A DNA stretch of 64,000 nt from Variovorax brevis (GTDB lineage: Bacteria > Pseudomonadota > Gammaproteobacteria > Burkholderiales > Burkholderiaceae_C). Position 1 is the first letter of the stretch; each line of letters starts with the position of its first letter. The DNA is taken from positions 1 through 64,000 of the forward strand of contig NZ_JASZYG010000019.1 of the NCBI RefSeq assembly GCF_030317105.1, in the 5' to 3' direction. Of this stretch, positions 16,820 to 25,682 are shown piece after piece. The notes beneath the pieces were generated by a model. It had not been told where the DNA came from. It saw nothing but the letters and a program-made list of their open reading frames with translations, and ran no database searches. Both the position numbers and the translations under genes were made by a program.

Positions 16820-18196
16820 TCAATCGAAGGCGACGCGCGTTGCGTTCAAGACATCGTTGTCGATTCGATCGCCCGTAATCGTGACCTTCGTGCCGTTGCG
16901 CAGGTTCGCTTGCGTCCCGTTGATGAATTGTGCGTGGGTTGCATTGACGGCCTGTCCCTTCACCTTGAAATCCGAAGAGGACTTGAATGCTCCGATGGGA
17001 CCCATCACTTGGAACGCGTCGCTGTTGCCGCCCCCGCCCGGTGTCTTCTTGACCTTGATTTTGGTCGCGAGCAGGATGCCATTGGAAACAGTCCCAGCAA
17101 CGTCAACCTCGACACCGTTGGCAAGCGAGGTCAACGGCGCACCCGAGACTTTTGCTGAAGAAGCGTCCACTGGAATGCCAAGGAGGCGGAAGAAGCTCGC
17201 CCCGGCGTATTCCGTCACCACGCCGCCGAGCTGGCGTCGCGCACCATTGTTGAGCGACAACGGGTACCAAAGCTCAACCGAACTGGCTTTCAACACCCCG
17301 GACGAAGGCTGCGCGTCGGCGCGAACCCGCACATTCACACCGGATGTCAGAGCGCCCGCCTCGGTTTTCGCTGCCCTGGTGTCGATGGTCAATCCACCGA
17401 GCATGAATGTGCCAGGCGCCACGTTTTGCACCGTGCCCGAGAGGATCGGCGTTTCGGGGGCGTGGTGCTCCACTCGCGTTGCACGTAGCGCGCCTGGGCC
17501 GGCAGGCAATCCCCAGACCGTCACAGCGACGCCTGGCTCCAGCGCCGAGAGGTTGCCCCACACTGTGCCGCTGTCGGTGATCACGTTGATCCCGAGGACC
17601 ACAAAGGTGCCGGCAGCCAGGTCGCTGGAGGTGATGGCGCCGCGTAGATCAGCCGCCGATTCCACCTGGGTCGCCACGCCCTCGGTGAAGTCCGCATTCG
17701 TCGGCCCAATCACCTTTGCCGTCATCCCAAGCTGCAAGGACGGGGCATCCCTCAGTTTCAAGATCGCGGTGCTGGTGTCATAGCGGACGTCGTTGATGAT
17801 GATGCTGCCCACACCGTCGACGCCACCAACGCCCGCGTCGCCGCTGTCGCCTGCCGATGCCGTGGCCCCTGTGCCGCCCGACCCAACGCCTGAATTGTCG
17901 CCCCCGGACGCCGTGGCGCCAGTGCCGCCGGACCCGATGCCTGAACTGTCTCCGGCGGAAGCCGTGCTGGTTCCTCCAGGGCCGCCACTCGAGTCGTTCG
18001 CTGCGCCGCCCGAGCTGAGTACGGCCTTGAAGCCGAATTCGATCTGCGAAGTGGTATCCGAAGTCGGCGCAACGACGGGGCCGTTTGATCCGGTCAATGC
18101 TGTGCCACCGTTTCGGCCGCCCCCACCTCCGCCTCCGCAGGACAGGACCAAGCTCAAGGACAAAGCGAGCAGGGCACGAGGCACGAGTTTTTTCAT
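16820..18196 (-). CDS. DUF5666-repeat lipoprotein
   Basis: A 458-residue protein starting MKKLVPRALLALSLSLVLSC. The lipobox VLSC makes Cys20 the likely lipidation site, so it is exported and membrane-anchored. Residues 20-130 are a Gly/Ser/Thr/Ala linker with near-repeats of the type GGTGATAS-GD. Four beta-rich DUF5666 units follow (starting near GVGSIIINDVRYD, LSGTVQNVAPGTF, LGGVVTEYAGASF and VMGPIGAFKSSSD), each ending with a pattern like LKASSVEL or LNATRVAF. ATG 18196 is chosen over the frame start at 18223 because it gives a clean signal peptide. The role is unknown, probably a cell-envelope OB-like repeat protein. Confidence 0.85.
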   Translation of the reverse strand: MKKLVPRALLALSLSLVLSCGGGGGGGRNGGTALTGSNGPVVAPTSDTTSQIEFGFKAVLSSGGAANDSSGGPGGTSTASAGDSSGIGSGGTGATASGGDNSGVGSGGTGATASAGDSGDAGVGGVDGVGSIIINDVRYDTSTAILKLRDAPSLQLGMTAKVIGPTNADFTEGVATQVESAADLRGAITSSDLAAGTFVVLGINVITDSGTVWGNLSALEPGVAVTVWGLPAGPGALRATRVEHHAPETPILSGTVQNVAPGTFMLGGLTIDTRAAKTEAGALTSGVNVRVRADAQPSSGVLKASSVELWYPLSLNNGARRQLGGVVTEYAGASFFRLLGIPVDASSAKVSGAPLTSLANGVEVDVAGTVSNGILLATKIKVKKTPGGGGNSDAFQVMGPIGAFKSSSDFKVKGQAVNATHAQFINGTQANLRNGTKVTITGDRIDNDVLNATRVAFD

Positions 18197-18689
18197 TGCG
18201 TCAATTGTCAGCGTCAAACGCACGTGTTGGCCATAGAGGCGTGCGGCTTGTTCTCCGGTGTAAGTTGAAAGGCAAATCGATACGACCCGTTGCGCCTGTT
18301 GCGTGAGTGGTTGCGCTTCTCATTTTGCAGGGCTTCCTCGCAGATTCGGGAGGGCAACACCTACGCGAAGATTGGCAGTTCGAGAAGCGGGTGGATGGAC
18401 ACCGCCGCATTCCGGGCCATGTTGTTGTCAGCGAAGAGCGAACCATCCCCGGCAAGTCGTTCGCCGGCATGAAGTCTTCGCCTTGTCCGATGCGACCGTC
18501 GCGCTGTACATCAGGCATCAACTTTTCTTCCAGCCCGGTCCAGACTCACGCACCACTGCTGCCCATCGGCGCAGTCGCGTCGGAAGACTCGCCGGTGCTG
18601 CCGTCGCCCCAGATGTTGACGTCGTCTTCCTTCATTGCGGCGTCCGGCTGCCATATGTCTCCTGGTTGTTCACCGACGCCACTTGTCCA
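18197..18689. other. No intact gene; debris near NRPS relic
   Basis: Short frames of no known family. The right part borders the NRPS module remnant and may hold its frameshifted tail. Confidence 0.4.
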
Positions 18690-19095
18690 GCCGATTTCAC
18701 CCAGGCTGCGCCGCGTTTCGGGGACGGCATGCCCTTGAATCGGTTGTGCGTGCTTCCGGTCACGCTCGATTCCATTGACCAGTTCAGACAATGTTTCATA
18801 CAGCAACCGTCCGCGCGCCACGCAAACGCCCCATTCGCGTTCGAACAGGATGGCGGTGCGTCCGGTCTTGAGCGAATCGCCACCCAGGTCGAAGAAGCTG
18901 TTGTGCGCGTCGGGGTGCGGCAGCAGCTCGAGCACCGCGACGTCGAAGCTCTGCGTGGGCCAGCAGCACGTCCTGTGCGCACAGTCCGGGCTTGCGCTGC
19001 ATCGACAGCAGGAAGTTCACGACCGCGCGGTGGGGCACGGCACGGCCTTGGTTTGCCTGCGGAGCCGGAGGTGCAGATCACGTAGGCCGGATCGC
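18690..19095 (-). pseudogene. Remnant of an NRPS terminal module (A-domain core joined to carrier domain)
   Basis: Leftward reading gives DPAYVICTSGSAGKPRP and PHRAVVNFLLSMQRKPGLCA-DVLLA (adenylation core A3 and following). A jump of hundreds of residues then leads to NSFFDLGGDSLKTGRTAILFEREWGVC and LLYETLSELV (carrier protein), and a shifted tail MPSPKRGAAWVKS follows. The pieces closely resemble the last module of the NRPS at 31425, including its tail TPLSEGGTAWWKR. Most of the adenylation domain is deleted and several frames are used. It is a dead partial duplicate or the end of a second lost synthetase. Confidence 0.85.
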
Positions 19096-19215
19096 GCCGA
19101 AAACGTAGCGCTGCCTCGACCCCACGGCGTTGGCAAACCCCTTTCGCGTTGGCGCTGTGCCGCCGTGTGGTGATGGCCGGACACAAGGTAGCGCTTCATC
19201 ATCGCGCCCGATCTG

Positions 19216-19555
19216 ATGATGGAACTGCCCGCGGCCAAGGCCAAGAACCGATTGAAGGAACACTGCAATCGGACGGTGCTCGGACCGAAGCGGCTGGTCA
19301 TCGACGGGATCGGCTACCTGCCGTTCGGGCGCGACGAAGCCCATGTGTCTTCCATGTGGTGGCCAAGCGCTACGACCGAAGCTCGATGGTGCCGACAAGC
19401 AATCTGCCGTTTACAGTGGGAAAGCGCCTTTGCGGACGACCAGTCGTTGACCGCAGCCATGTTGGATCGCCTGCTGCACCACGCTCACAGATGACGGGCG
19501 AGAGCTTCCGATTGAAAGACCAGCACCGAGCCGGCCAAGCCGCAAGTGGACCTCG
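19216..19555 (+). pseudogene. istB: Frameshifted IstB fragment (second IS21 type)
   Basis: The frame begins MMELPAAKAKNRLKEHCNRT-LGPKRLVIDGIGYLPFGRDE (Walker B region). It shifts to HVVAKRYDRSSMVPTSNLPF, returns to SAFADDQSLTAAMLDRLLHHAH, and ends in another frame with TGESFRLKDQHRAGQA. This istB is of a different subtype from the one at 9956. The N-terminal half and the rest of the element are missing. Confidence 0.85.
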
Positions 19556-19594
19556 ACGGTGAATGGCTTGCCGGCGGTTCACGCGGCGAAGTGG

Positions 19595-19975
19595 TCAACT
19601 TCCAGGGAAAAGTGCGTCGCCTTCACTGGTGCCGTTGCAAGAAGAAAGTGCCGCAAAAGTGAGCGACATCCTCGCCTTGGCCATGGCAACGCTGCGCCCC
19701 AAGCGCTCTTGTGCGGCAACCAGCCTTGCGAACAGGCGCAACTGCGCGTCAGAGGGCCCCACGCCGCCTCTGGCCTGCTCTGCCAGGGAACGCACAATCC
19801 TTTGCTGCAATGCGCGTCGTGCGCGCGCCGCCTGCGCCAAGGCCTTGGGCTTGCAGGCCCCGCATAACGCCAGCGATCGCCACGCTGGCAGCTTGGCACG
19901 ACCGAGCCGGCTCAATCTGCCGCTTCTTCGCGGCAATGCCGGCTTTGCGATTGGTGCCACGAACAGCTGAGTCAT
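19595..19975 (-). CDS. Basic hypothetical protein with MTQLF start
   Basis: A 126-residue, Ala/Arg/Leu-rich and probably helical protein. Its first residues MTQLFVAPIAKPALPRRSG match the start of the sugar transferase at 41488 (MTQLFATPSRKDALPRSSG) at about 13 of 19 positions. The upstream DNA of the two genes is also related: a GGAG Shine-Dalgarno here, the 17-bp palindrome 24 bp upstream, then a shared ATTACAATCAT block. A cysteine pair (LCGAC) lies near residue 37. It has no membrane span. It may be a truncated relative of the glycine-rich proteins or a small regulator. Function is unknown. Confidence 0.5.
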   Translation of the reverse strand: MTQLFVAPIAKPALPRRSGRLSRLGRAKLPAWRSLALCGACKPKALAQAARARRALQQRIVRSLAEQARGGVGPSDAQLRLFARLVAAQERLGRSVAMAKARMSLTFAALSSCNGTSEGDALFPGS

Positions 19976-19999
19976 TCATGGCTCCGGCATGAACGGTAA

Positions 20000-20016
20000 A
20001 TGGGAAGACCTCCCAT
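20000..20016 (-). promoter_or_regulatory. Palindromic operator-like site 2 (ATGGGA-N5-TCCCAT)
   Basis: The most symmetrical copy: ATGGGA, AGACC, TCCCAT. The flanking bases extend the symmetry to AATGGGA/TCCCATT. It lies 24 bp upstream of the 19975 start, in the divergent region shared with the glycosyltransferase at 20171. Confidence 0.65.
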
Positions 20017-20170
20017 TCTTCGGTATGATTGTAATAGTTTAGTATCAAAGTGGGTTCAATGCATGGGAACCATGGACAGAAATGGCCTCACGTTACGTGG
20101 TCGCTGAACCGGGCTCGCCGCTTGCTTGGCAGACGCAATCTTCGTAATGATCGTGAAAAGCGCGGACATC

Positions 20171-21199
20171 ATGTTCAAACCCGTGACTCGTCGTAGCCAT
20201 GATGCCGATTGGATTTCACTTGCTCGCGGCACGCGCGCGCGCCCTGCGCCCAAAGAAACAGCGCCACTCATCAAAACATCGCTCTGCACGCTTTTCGAGG
20301 GCCACTATCACTACGGCGTGGCTGCGCTGGCCAACTCGCTCGCAGCAGCGAAATACGCCGGGGTGCTGTGGGCGGGCTACCGGGGCGATCTGGCGGACTG
20401 GGTTGCCAAGTCCCCGTTCTTCGACGCCGCGAGCGGGCGGCTTGGCATCAACGACGTTTTCAGCGTCTGCTTCGTCAAGCTGGAAACGCCCATGTTCTTC
20501 GCTTACTACAAGCCCGCTTTCATGCTGAGCGTGCTTGAAGATCTGGACCCCGATTGCGACACCGTGGCCTATATGGACCCTGACATCGTCGTCAAGTGCG
20601 GCTGGGCCAACATCGGATGCTGGTTTTCAGGGGGCTTGGGCGTCATCGAGGATGTCAACGGGTCGTTGCCCTCGCGCCATCCCAAGCGCCTGATGTGGAC
20701 GGACTGGTTTGGAAAGCGTGGTGTGCATGTGAGCCGCGACATGGTGCATTACTACAACTCCGGCTTCATCAGCGTGCCGCGCGAGTACGCCAACTTTCTG
20801 GCCTTGTGGCGCAAGCTGTGTGAGCATGTGCTCGAGTACAACGCGGGCCTGAAGAGCATCAAGAGCGGGCACGCACATGACATGTTCCACTCGACCGACC
20901 AGGACGCCATGAACTTCGCACTCATGGCCCACCACGCCCCGCTGAACACCGCCGGTCCGGAGGCCATGGATTTTCAGTCAGGCGGCTACTACTTCTCGCA
21001 CGCCATCGGCCCGAACAAGCCATGGCTGGGACGCCACATCCGCCACGCCCTGAAGGGACACCCGCCCACGCCTGCCACCAAGGCCTTCTACCGTTTTGCC
21101 AACCACCCGATCCGCCTGTACTCGGACGTGCATCTTGGCCTGCTGCGCCTGGGTATGAGAGTGGCATCAGCCATCGGGCGCTTTTACCGGAAAGCCTAG
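20171..21199 (+). CDS. GT-A-type glycosyltransferase (GT8-like)
   Basis: A 342-residue soluble protein. An N-terminal nucleotide-sugar-binding region (SLCTLFEGHYHYGVAALANSL) is followed by the DxD-type metal site in VAYMDPDIVVKC, preceded by DPDCDTVAY. Later motifs are HYYNSGFISVPREYANFLALW and STDQDAMNFALMAHHAP, which correspond to acceptor-side elements of GT8-like enzymes. The frame is open from 20126, and ATG 20171 is preferred because the upstream part is not conserved in character. It probably adds a sugar to a lipid- or protein-linked glycan. Donor and acceptor cannot be read from sequence. The gene is divergent from the 19975 gene across a shared regulatory region. Confidence 0.75.
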   Translation: MFKPVTRRSHDADWISLARGTRARPAPKETAPLIKTSLCTLFEGHYHYGVAALANSLAAAKYAGVLWAGYRGDLADWVAKSPFFDAASGRLGINDVFSVCFVKLETPMFFAYYKPAFMLSVLEDLDPDCDTVAYMDPDIVVKCGWANIGCWFSGGLGVIEDVNGSLPSRHPKRLMWTDWFGKRGVHVSRDMVHYYNSGFISVPREYANFLALWRKLCEHVLEYNAGLKSIKSGHAHDMFHSTDQDAMNFALMAHHAPLNTAGPEAMDFQSGGYYFSHAIGPNKPWLGRHIRHALKGHPPTPATKAFYRFANHPIRLYSDVHLGLLRLGMRVASAIGRFYRKA

Positions 21200-21359
21200 G
21201 CTCCCTTGAGGACGGGCAGGCGGCCTTGCACGACGGACTCCTCCTTCATCAACTGGGACATTTGACCTGCCCCCTTCAGCCTTGCCAGTGACTGGCAAGC
21301 GAAGTCCGTCAATGAACTTCTACGCGAATCAGGACCGCGGACGGCTCGACAACGGCGAG

Positions 21360-21610
21360 CCCAGATGCATCGGCTTTCGGGAGTGGCGGTGGATCGGGCA
21401 GTGGCCAAGGAGATCTTGCGCGCGGTACAGCCAGCGATCGAGGCAGCGACGATGGCCAGCGTTGAGCGGTCGCGCGGAATGGACGAGGTCATCGCCGCGC
21501 GCAGAAGCAGTACGACTTGGACGATCCTGCCAACCGTTTGGTTGCCGACGAACTCGAGCGGCGGGCGTGGCACCCACCGCTGACGCGGTCTTGGGGCACC
21601 AGCGCGAAGT
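21360..21610 (+). pseudogene. Remnant of a large serine recombinase
   Basis: The blocks GVAVDRAVAKEILRAVQPAIEAA and, in another frame, DDPANRLVADELERR match the C-terminal region of serine recombinases, where the usual text is YD-x-DPENRLVADELERRWN. Frames shift between them and both ends are lost. There is no catalytic domain. Confidence 0.65.
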
Positions 21611-21648
21611 GGCCGACCGGTGTCGACAACTGGGCGACAAGCGCGTTT

Positions 21649-21813
21649 TCAGTGCCAAGCGGCGAGCGCACCAAGCGTAAGGAGTACCACGAAGAGCAAA
21701 GCGAAATTTCGCCGCCAGTCGCGCGCATAGAGCTGCTTGCGAATCTGCCTTTCCAGTTCAAGCGATCTCTTTGCGCTGTGCCCCCAGAAATCATCTTGCT
21801 CATCGGCTTGCAT
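21649..21813 (-). CDS. 54-residue single-span membrane protein
   Basis: Sequence begins MQADEQDDFWGHSAKRSLEL and continues with a charged helix (ERQIRKQLYARDWRRN), a 14-17 residue hydrophobic span (FALLFVVLLTLGALAAW) and a terminal His. The positive-inside rule puts the N-terminus in the cytoplasm. AGAGG lies 6 bases before the ATG, and the 17-bp palindrome lies 13 bp upstream. It overlaps recombinase debris only at its far end. It is not recognised. Its length is below common gene-calling cut-offs, so it is easily missed. Confidence 0.55.
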   Translation of the reverse strand: MQADEQDDFWGHSAKRSLELERQIRKQLYARDWRRNFALLFVVLLTLGALAAWH

Positions 21814-22915
21814 GATTACCTCTCATATGGGAGAAAATCACATTTCAACAAAACAGGGCGATTTCCGTGTAGGACGAATTCCAAGGTGGCAGTCGGCGGG
21901 GAAAAAGGGTACCCGGGAGCCAGCGCGCGTGAGCGCATCTCCAGCCAGCGGCGCCACTTCATTCAACGCCGCGAGGAACACCGGCTTGTTCAGACGGCGA
22001 TCGAAGCCCGCAGCCAGGACCATATCCCCGGGTCGCCTAAAACCGTGACGACGATCGCGGGCCATTGCCCCGCATGCGGCAACTGACACAACGCAGACAG
22101 GTGACCTTTCGTCAGCTATGACGCTACTGATGGCCAGGCAAAGGTACGTTGACGCCCATACGCGATGCTGGATCGTCGGCATTGGTTGGATGCCGTCAGA
22201 GTCGGTTGGGTTCGTCGAAAAATCTTGTCTACGCGCCGACCCGGGTCTGCGATCGCTCGGCGGTCGCCTGACGGTCTTGAATGTGAACGTCTTGGTGAAC
22301 TCGCCCGATGCGTTGTCAATGATGGCCGCTTGGGTCCTGTGCGAGTCGAAGTTGGGTCAACACTTGGGTGCTCAACGCGATCGCTGCAACGCCGCCATTG
22401 CATCCGCAGTGGCGCACGGGAAACGGCGTCCCGCAGCCCAACGCCAGCGGTGCTCCTATCAAGAAGATGGGAGTACCTACGGCGACGCGGGCTCTCCATT
22501 GAGCGAATGGTGAATGACCCGAAGCACTTCAGCGCCGAAGACCTGAGGCGATGGCGCCAAGACGTCCGGCCGCAGTGATGGACGACTGGCGTTCGCCGTC
22601 CTGCTGCGGGTGGTCCTGTCATTCATGGTGGCGTGAAGTGCGCACACCCCTGGGGGCTGCGACGCCGGTCCATCAGGGACGCGCTGGCACACGAGCCGGG
22701 GTCGTCTGCCTGCCTTCAACGCGCAAACGCGATCGTCCGACGGTGGAGAAAACGACAAGCGACGCGCCCGGGTCTCACCTTCGAACGTTGGTGCTGTACA
22801 CCCCAGCGGGCATGCACAGGTGATGGTCCATTTTGCAGGTGTGAGGCGCGTGGCCAACCGTGTGAAAACCAGGCCCGCCCGCGCGAAGCGATCCCTACCG
22901 GCGAACGCACTCGCT
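21814..22915. other. 1.1 kb without a recognisable gene
   Basis: It contains operator site 3 (21827-21843). Several frames of 70-190 residues exist on both strands but none shows domain features or a credible ribosome site. It is probably degraded mobile DNA. Confidence 0.4.
21827..21843 (-). promoter_or_regulatory. Palindromic operator-like site 3 (ATGGGA-N5-TCACAT)
   Basis: ATGGGA, GAAAA, TCACAT. It lies 13 bp upstream of the 54-residue membrane protein gene, closer than the other three sites. Confidence 0.6.
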
Positions 22916-23113
22916 TCACTTGTCCAGTCGCTGCTCAAGCACCGACATCAGCGAGGCCGTGTAGGCCTGAAAGCCTTCGATCAGCTCATCCGAGGTCAAT
23001 GCGTGATGGAGCATGGGCATCAGTTGGTCAGTCGCCGCGTCCAGCGCGCTTCTAAGCTGACCCGGCGCATGGTGCGTGGCCGCCAAGGCGAGGCAAAAAG
23101 ATTTGAGGGCCAT
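22916..23113 (-). CDS. Small helical hypothetical protein
   Basis: About 65 residues starting MMALKSFCLALAATHHAPGQ and ending SVLEQRLDK. The pattern of hydrophobic residues suggests two or three amphipathic helices (LRSALDAATDQLMPMLHHALT, DELIEGFQAYTASLMSVL). GGGCGAG precedes the ATG pair. No family is recognised, and it is isolated in a region of debris. It may be a genuine small gene or a surviving piece of a larger one. Confidence 0.35.
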   Translation of the reverse strand: MALKSFCLALAATHHAPGQLRSALDAATDQLMPMLHHALTSDELIEGFQAYTASLMSVLEQRLDK

Positions 23114-23569
23114 CATCTCGCCCCGACGTTTCAAGTCGATGTTCGTCGGTCATGGGGGACACTTCGGCGCAGATCTTCCCTTCGCCCAGCCACGGCTCGA
23201 CCCGCCGGGGTGAGGATTTGCCGGAAGACGCGTCGCGGCCATGCTCGAACATGGTCACCGCGCAGGGGGAAACCAGATGGATGCACCAAGGTCTGCCCAA
23301 GCGCTGTGCATTCTGTCGACGAGGTGCACATGGGAGTAAACGTCCGCTCGGCCCTGTTTCACGCGTGCAAGATTTCGACGATGAAGATCATGAGGCGAAT
23401 GCTACGGCACAGCAGACACCCCATTCGGCCACTGGAGCCTTGGCATGGCCGCAGCCTGGCGGCCAATGGCGTGCCGTTTGCGAGAACTTGGCGCGCAATC
23501 TGGTCAGGGGTGAAGGACGGCGAGTCGCTGGCCTTTGCCCGCTTCGCCAGCAGTTGGAGATCTCAGAAC
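23114..23569. other. No recognisable gene
   Basis: Open frames are short and unlike known proteins. It ends at the palindrome preceding the nucleotidyltransferase-like gene. Confidence 0.4.
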
Positions 23570-23603
23570 GTTATACTCCCGTCTAGACGACCGGGAGTAT
23601 AAC
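23570..23603 (+). promoter_or_regulatory. Palindrome GTTATACTCCCG...CGGGAGTATAAC before the 23608 gene
   Basis: Perfect 12-bp arms (23570-23581 and 23592-23603) are separated by 10 bp. The right arm ends in TATAAC, a near-consensus -10 box, whose last base is only 5 bp before the ATG at 23608. It is probably an autoregulatory operator overlapping the promoter, and the transcript could be leaderless. A second copy lies at 24865. Confidence 0.7.
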
Positions 23604-23607
23604 TTTC

Positions 23608-24699
23608 ATGGCCACAGAAACGCAGCTCTTCAGCGACATGTCGGTGTCAGCGCAGACGAACTTCGCCGAGCTCTTCGAGCAAGTCCAGGCAGGCACTTTC
23701 GATCGATCGGTTCGCGACCTGCCCGGATCCTTCAACAAGAAAGTCGTCAAGGGGCGAGAGTACTGGTACTGGCAGGTCCACGACTTGACTGGCGCAAAAC
23801 GGCAGGTCTACCTCGGCCCCGATGATGAGCGTCTGCAGAAGCTTGTTCAGCAGCACGGCAATGGCCAGCCACCACAGTCTGCTGACCTGGCATCACTCGC
23901 TGGCGCGTGCGTAGCTCTTGGTTGTGCCACGGTCATTCCCCAGCACTTCGAGGTGATCAACCGGATGGCCGAGCATGGGTTTTTTCGCGCCGGCGGGGTG
24001 TTGGTCGGGACGCATGCGTTCATTGCCATGGGCAACACGCTCGGTGTGCGGTGGGCTAGCGGCTGGCGCACCAACGATGTCGACGTGGCACATGCCGGCA
24101 AGAATGTTTCCCTGGCGCTGGCGGAAAACGCCAAGGCCGACATGCACGACGCAATCAGTTCGCTGGAGATGGGGCTTTTACCGTTGCAGACGTTTGGCAG
24201 CGCCCCCGGAGCCACCTACATAACGGCCAAGAAGGATCTGCGGGTCGATCTGCTCACCTCAGTGGGCCGCAAAAAGGATGTCTATCTCTACGAGCCACTG
24301 AACGTTCGTCTTCAGCCCTTGAAGTTCATGGAGTTCTCGCTGGAGCAGCCTATTCAAACGGCTCTTATCTCTGGCGAGCAGGTGGTGCTGGTGAACATCC
24401 CATCGCCGATGCGCTACGCGCTGCACAAGCTTGTGATTATGGGTGAGCGAGAAGAGGCTTTCCGCATCAAGATCCAGAAGGACGCGGGCCAGGTCGCCGC
24501 CTTGGTCGAATACGGAATGCTTCGATCGGCAGCGGCGTTGCGGGTGGCCGCGAAGGACCTGATGTCCCGCGGACCTGGTTGGCGCAAGCGGGCCGCCGAA
24601 GGCCTGAACTTCGTTGCCGAATACCACCCGCAAATCGCTAAGCAATTCGAAGCCGTATTGCTCCAGGCGGCGCCCGCAAAGGCCGGCAAGGAACGATAG
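23608..24699 (+). CDS. GSU2403-family nucleotidyltransferase-fold protein
   Basis: A 363-residue protein. The N-terminal part reads KKVVKGREYWYWQVHDLTG-KRQVYLGPDDERL. The nucleotidyltransferase core is RAGGVLVGTHAFIAMGNTLGVRW (about 125-147), then WRTNDVDVAHAGKNV with the acidic NDVDVA metal motif (about 151-156), then KKDLRVDLLT with the third acidic strand. The C-terminal part is helical. This matches the GSU2403 group, which resembles AbiEii-type nucleotidyltransferases. The biochemical role is not established. The flanking palindromes and isolated context suggest a self-regulated defence or toxin-like cassette, which is inference. Confidence 0.8.
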   Translation: MATETQLFSDMSVSAQTNFAELFEQVQAGTFDRSVRDLPGSFNKKVVKGREYWYWQVHDLTGAKRQVYLGPDDERLQKLVQQHGNGQPPQSADLASLAGACVALGCATVIPQHFEVINRMAEHGFFRAGGVLVGTHAFIAMGNTLGVRWASGWRTNDVDVAHAGKNVSLALAENAKADMHDAISSLEMGLLPLQTFGSAPGATYITAKKDLRVDLLTSVGRKKDVYLYEPLNVRLQPLKFMEFSLEQPIQTALISGEQVVLVNIPSPMRYALHKLVIMGEREEAFRIKIQKDAGQVAALVEYGMLRSAAALRVAAKDLMSRGPGWRKRAAEGLNFVAEYHPQIAKQFEAVLLQAAPAKAGKER

Positions 24700-24864
24700 G
24701 TCCGTTGCTGGCCTGCGTGGCACGTTGGCTCCGTTCCGGCTCCGGAAACCATCGATGCGGCAATCGCCTGCGCGTCAGCACCGAGCGGCCGCGCAATGAA
24801 CCGAAGCGGAAATAACTTCGACCCCGAAACAATTCGAGAATGCAGCCGGCCAGGGTCGGCCGTC

Positions 24865-24898
24865 GTTATACTCCCGCGCGGCGTCGCCGGAGTATAAC
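24865..24898 (+). promoter_or_regulatory. Second copy of the GTTATACTCC palindrome
   Basis: Arms GTTATACTCC (24865-24874) and GGAGTATAAC (24889-24898) have a 14-bp spacer. The outer ten bases of each arm are identical to the site before 23608. It may drive the small gene at 24931, with TATAAC as the -10 box. Confidence 0.65.
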
Positions 24899-24930
24899 TG
24901 CTAACCTGTGCGGATGAGCTCGCTGCCGGA

Positions 24931-25059
24931 GTGGAGATTACCGAAGCTGTGAAGGGCTTCCTGTTCGGGATCGCCTTCGGGTTCATTGTTGGCCGCGTCT
25001 ACGAGCACTTGCGCGCGCGGGCGCCGAGGAAAGGCTGTTGGCCACCGGCAGTGCCCTGA
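24931..25059 (+). CDS. 42-residue putative membrane peptide
   Basis: GTG start. Residues 1-8 are polar (MEITEAVK with GTG read as Met). A hydrophobic glycine-rich span, GFLFGIAFGFIVGRVY, follows, then a basic tail (HLRARAPRKG). It lies 32 bp after the second palindrome. No family is recognised. The composition is credible for a small membrane protein, but the start signal is weak. Confidence 0.35.
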   Translation: MEITEAVKGFLFGIAFGFIVGRVYEHLRARAPRKGCWPPAVP

Positions 25060-25187
25060 CGTTCTCGTGTGCACGCAGGCTAGCAAACTTGATAGTTGTC
25101 GGGGGCACCCCAGCGGTCCACGATCAGGCGTATCGGGTGCGTCGCCTCTCCTTGTGACGCGCCACGCTGGCTGAAGGGTCCCTTCCG

Positions 25188-25682
25188 ATGCACACCGACA
25201 AACACATGGTGCATGACCACGCACGATGGAAGACGTTTTTCGCGTGCTACGCCGATTGGTTCATCTCTGGAAATCAAAAGGGAAACGATCCGGACGATGG
25301 CCTGTTCGCATCTCTTCAGGGGATCGAAAAAAGCGCCTTGTCGAAGAAGGACCTGAGAAAGGCCATCCGCCGCACCATCGAACTGACGTCGGAATGGACG
25401 CCCGAACAGGTGGGCGAAGCCGATGCCTGGCTGGCAGCTGCCGGGACCTTCACCCTGAGTGAGGTTCGGCGGCGGTACTGGGGGAAGTACTTTCAGATTC
25501 TCAAGCACGGCACGATCCGCTCGGAAGCGGAGTACGACCTGATCAAGGGCGTCGTGGAATGTGGCGGCATCGAGTCGGGGACGAAGGAAGAGACGAAGCT
25601 GCGCAGCATGCTCGCTGATTTCGAGGCGGGTCTCGTTGCCTCGCTGGAGGTAGCCACAAGGGCGCCGCCAATGGCTCCGTAA
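25188..25682 (+). CDS. Hypothetical soluble protein
   Basis: A 164-residue, mostly helical protein. It starts MHTDKHMVHDHARWKTFFAC and contains KKDLRKAIRRTIELTSEWTPEQVGEADAWLAAAG and RRRYWGKYFQILKHGTIRSEAEYDLIKGVVE. The even codon composition and well-formed helices argue for a real gene. I do not recognise the family. It lies downstream of the palindrome-flanked nucleotidyltransferase gene and before IS110 debris. Confidence 0.6.
   Translation: MHTDKHMVHDHARWKTFFACYADWFISGNQKGNDPDDGLFASLQGIEKSALSKKDLRKAIRRTIELTSEWTPEQVGEADAWLAAAGTFTLSEVRRRYWGKYFQILKHGTIRSEAEYDLIKGVVECGGIESGTKEETKLRSMLADFEAGLVASLEVATRAPPMAP

Noticed and set aside
16680..17783. Plus-strand open frame of 367 codons
   Set aside because: Antisense to the DUF5666 lipoprotein, which has a signal peptide, lipobox and repeated domains.
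22477..22938. Minus-strand frame of 153 codons as a gene
   Set aside because: No ribosome site, no domain pattern, and mixed composition. It conflicts with equally long frames on the other strand.
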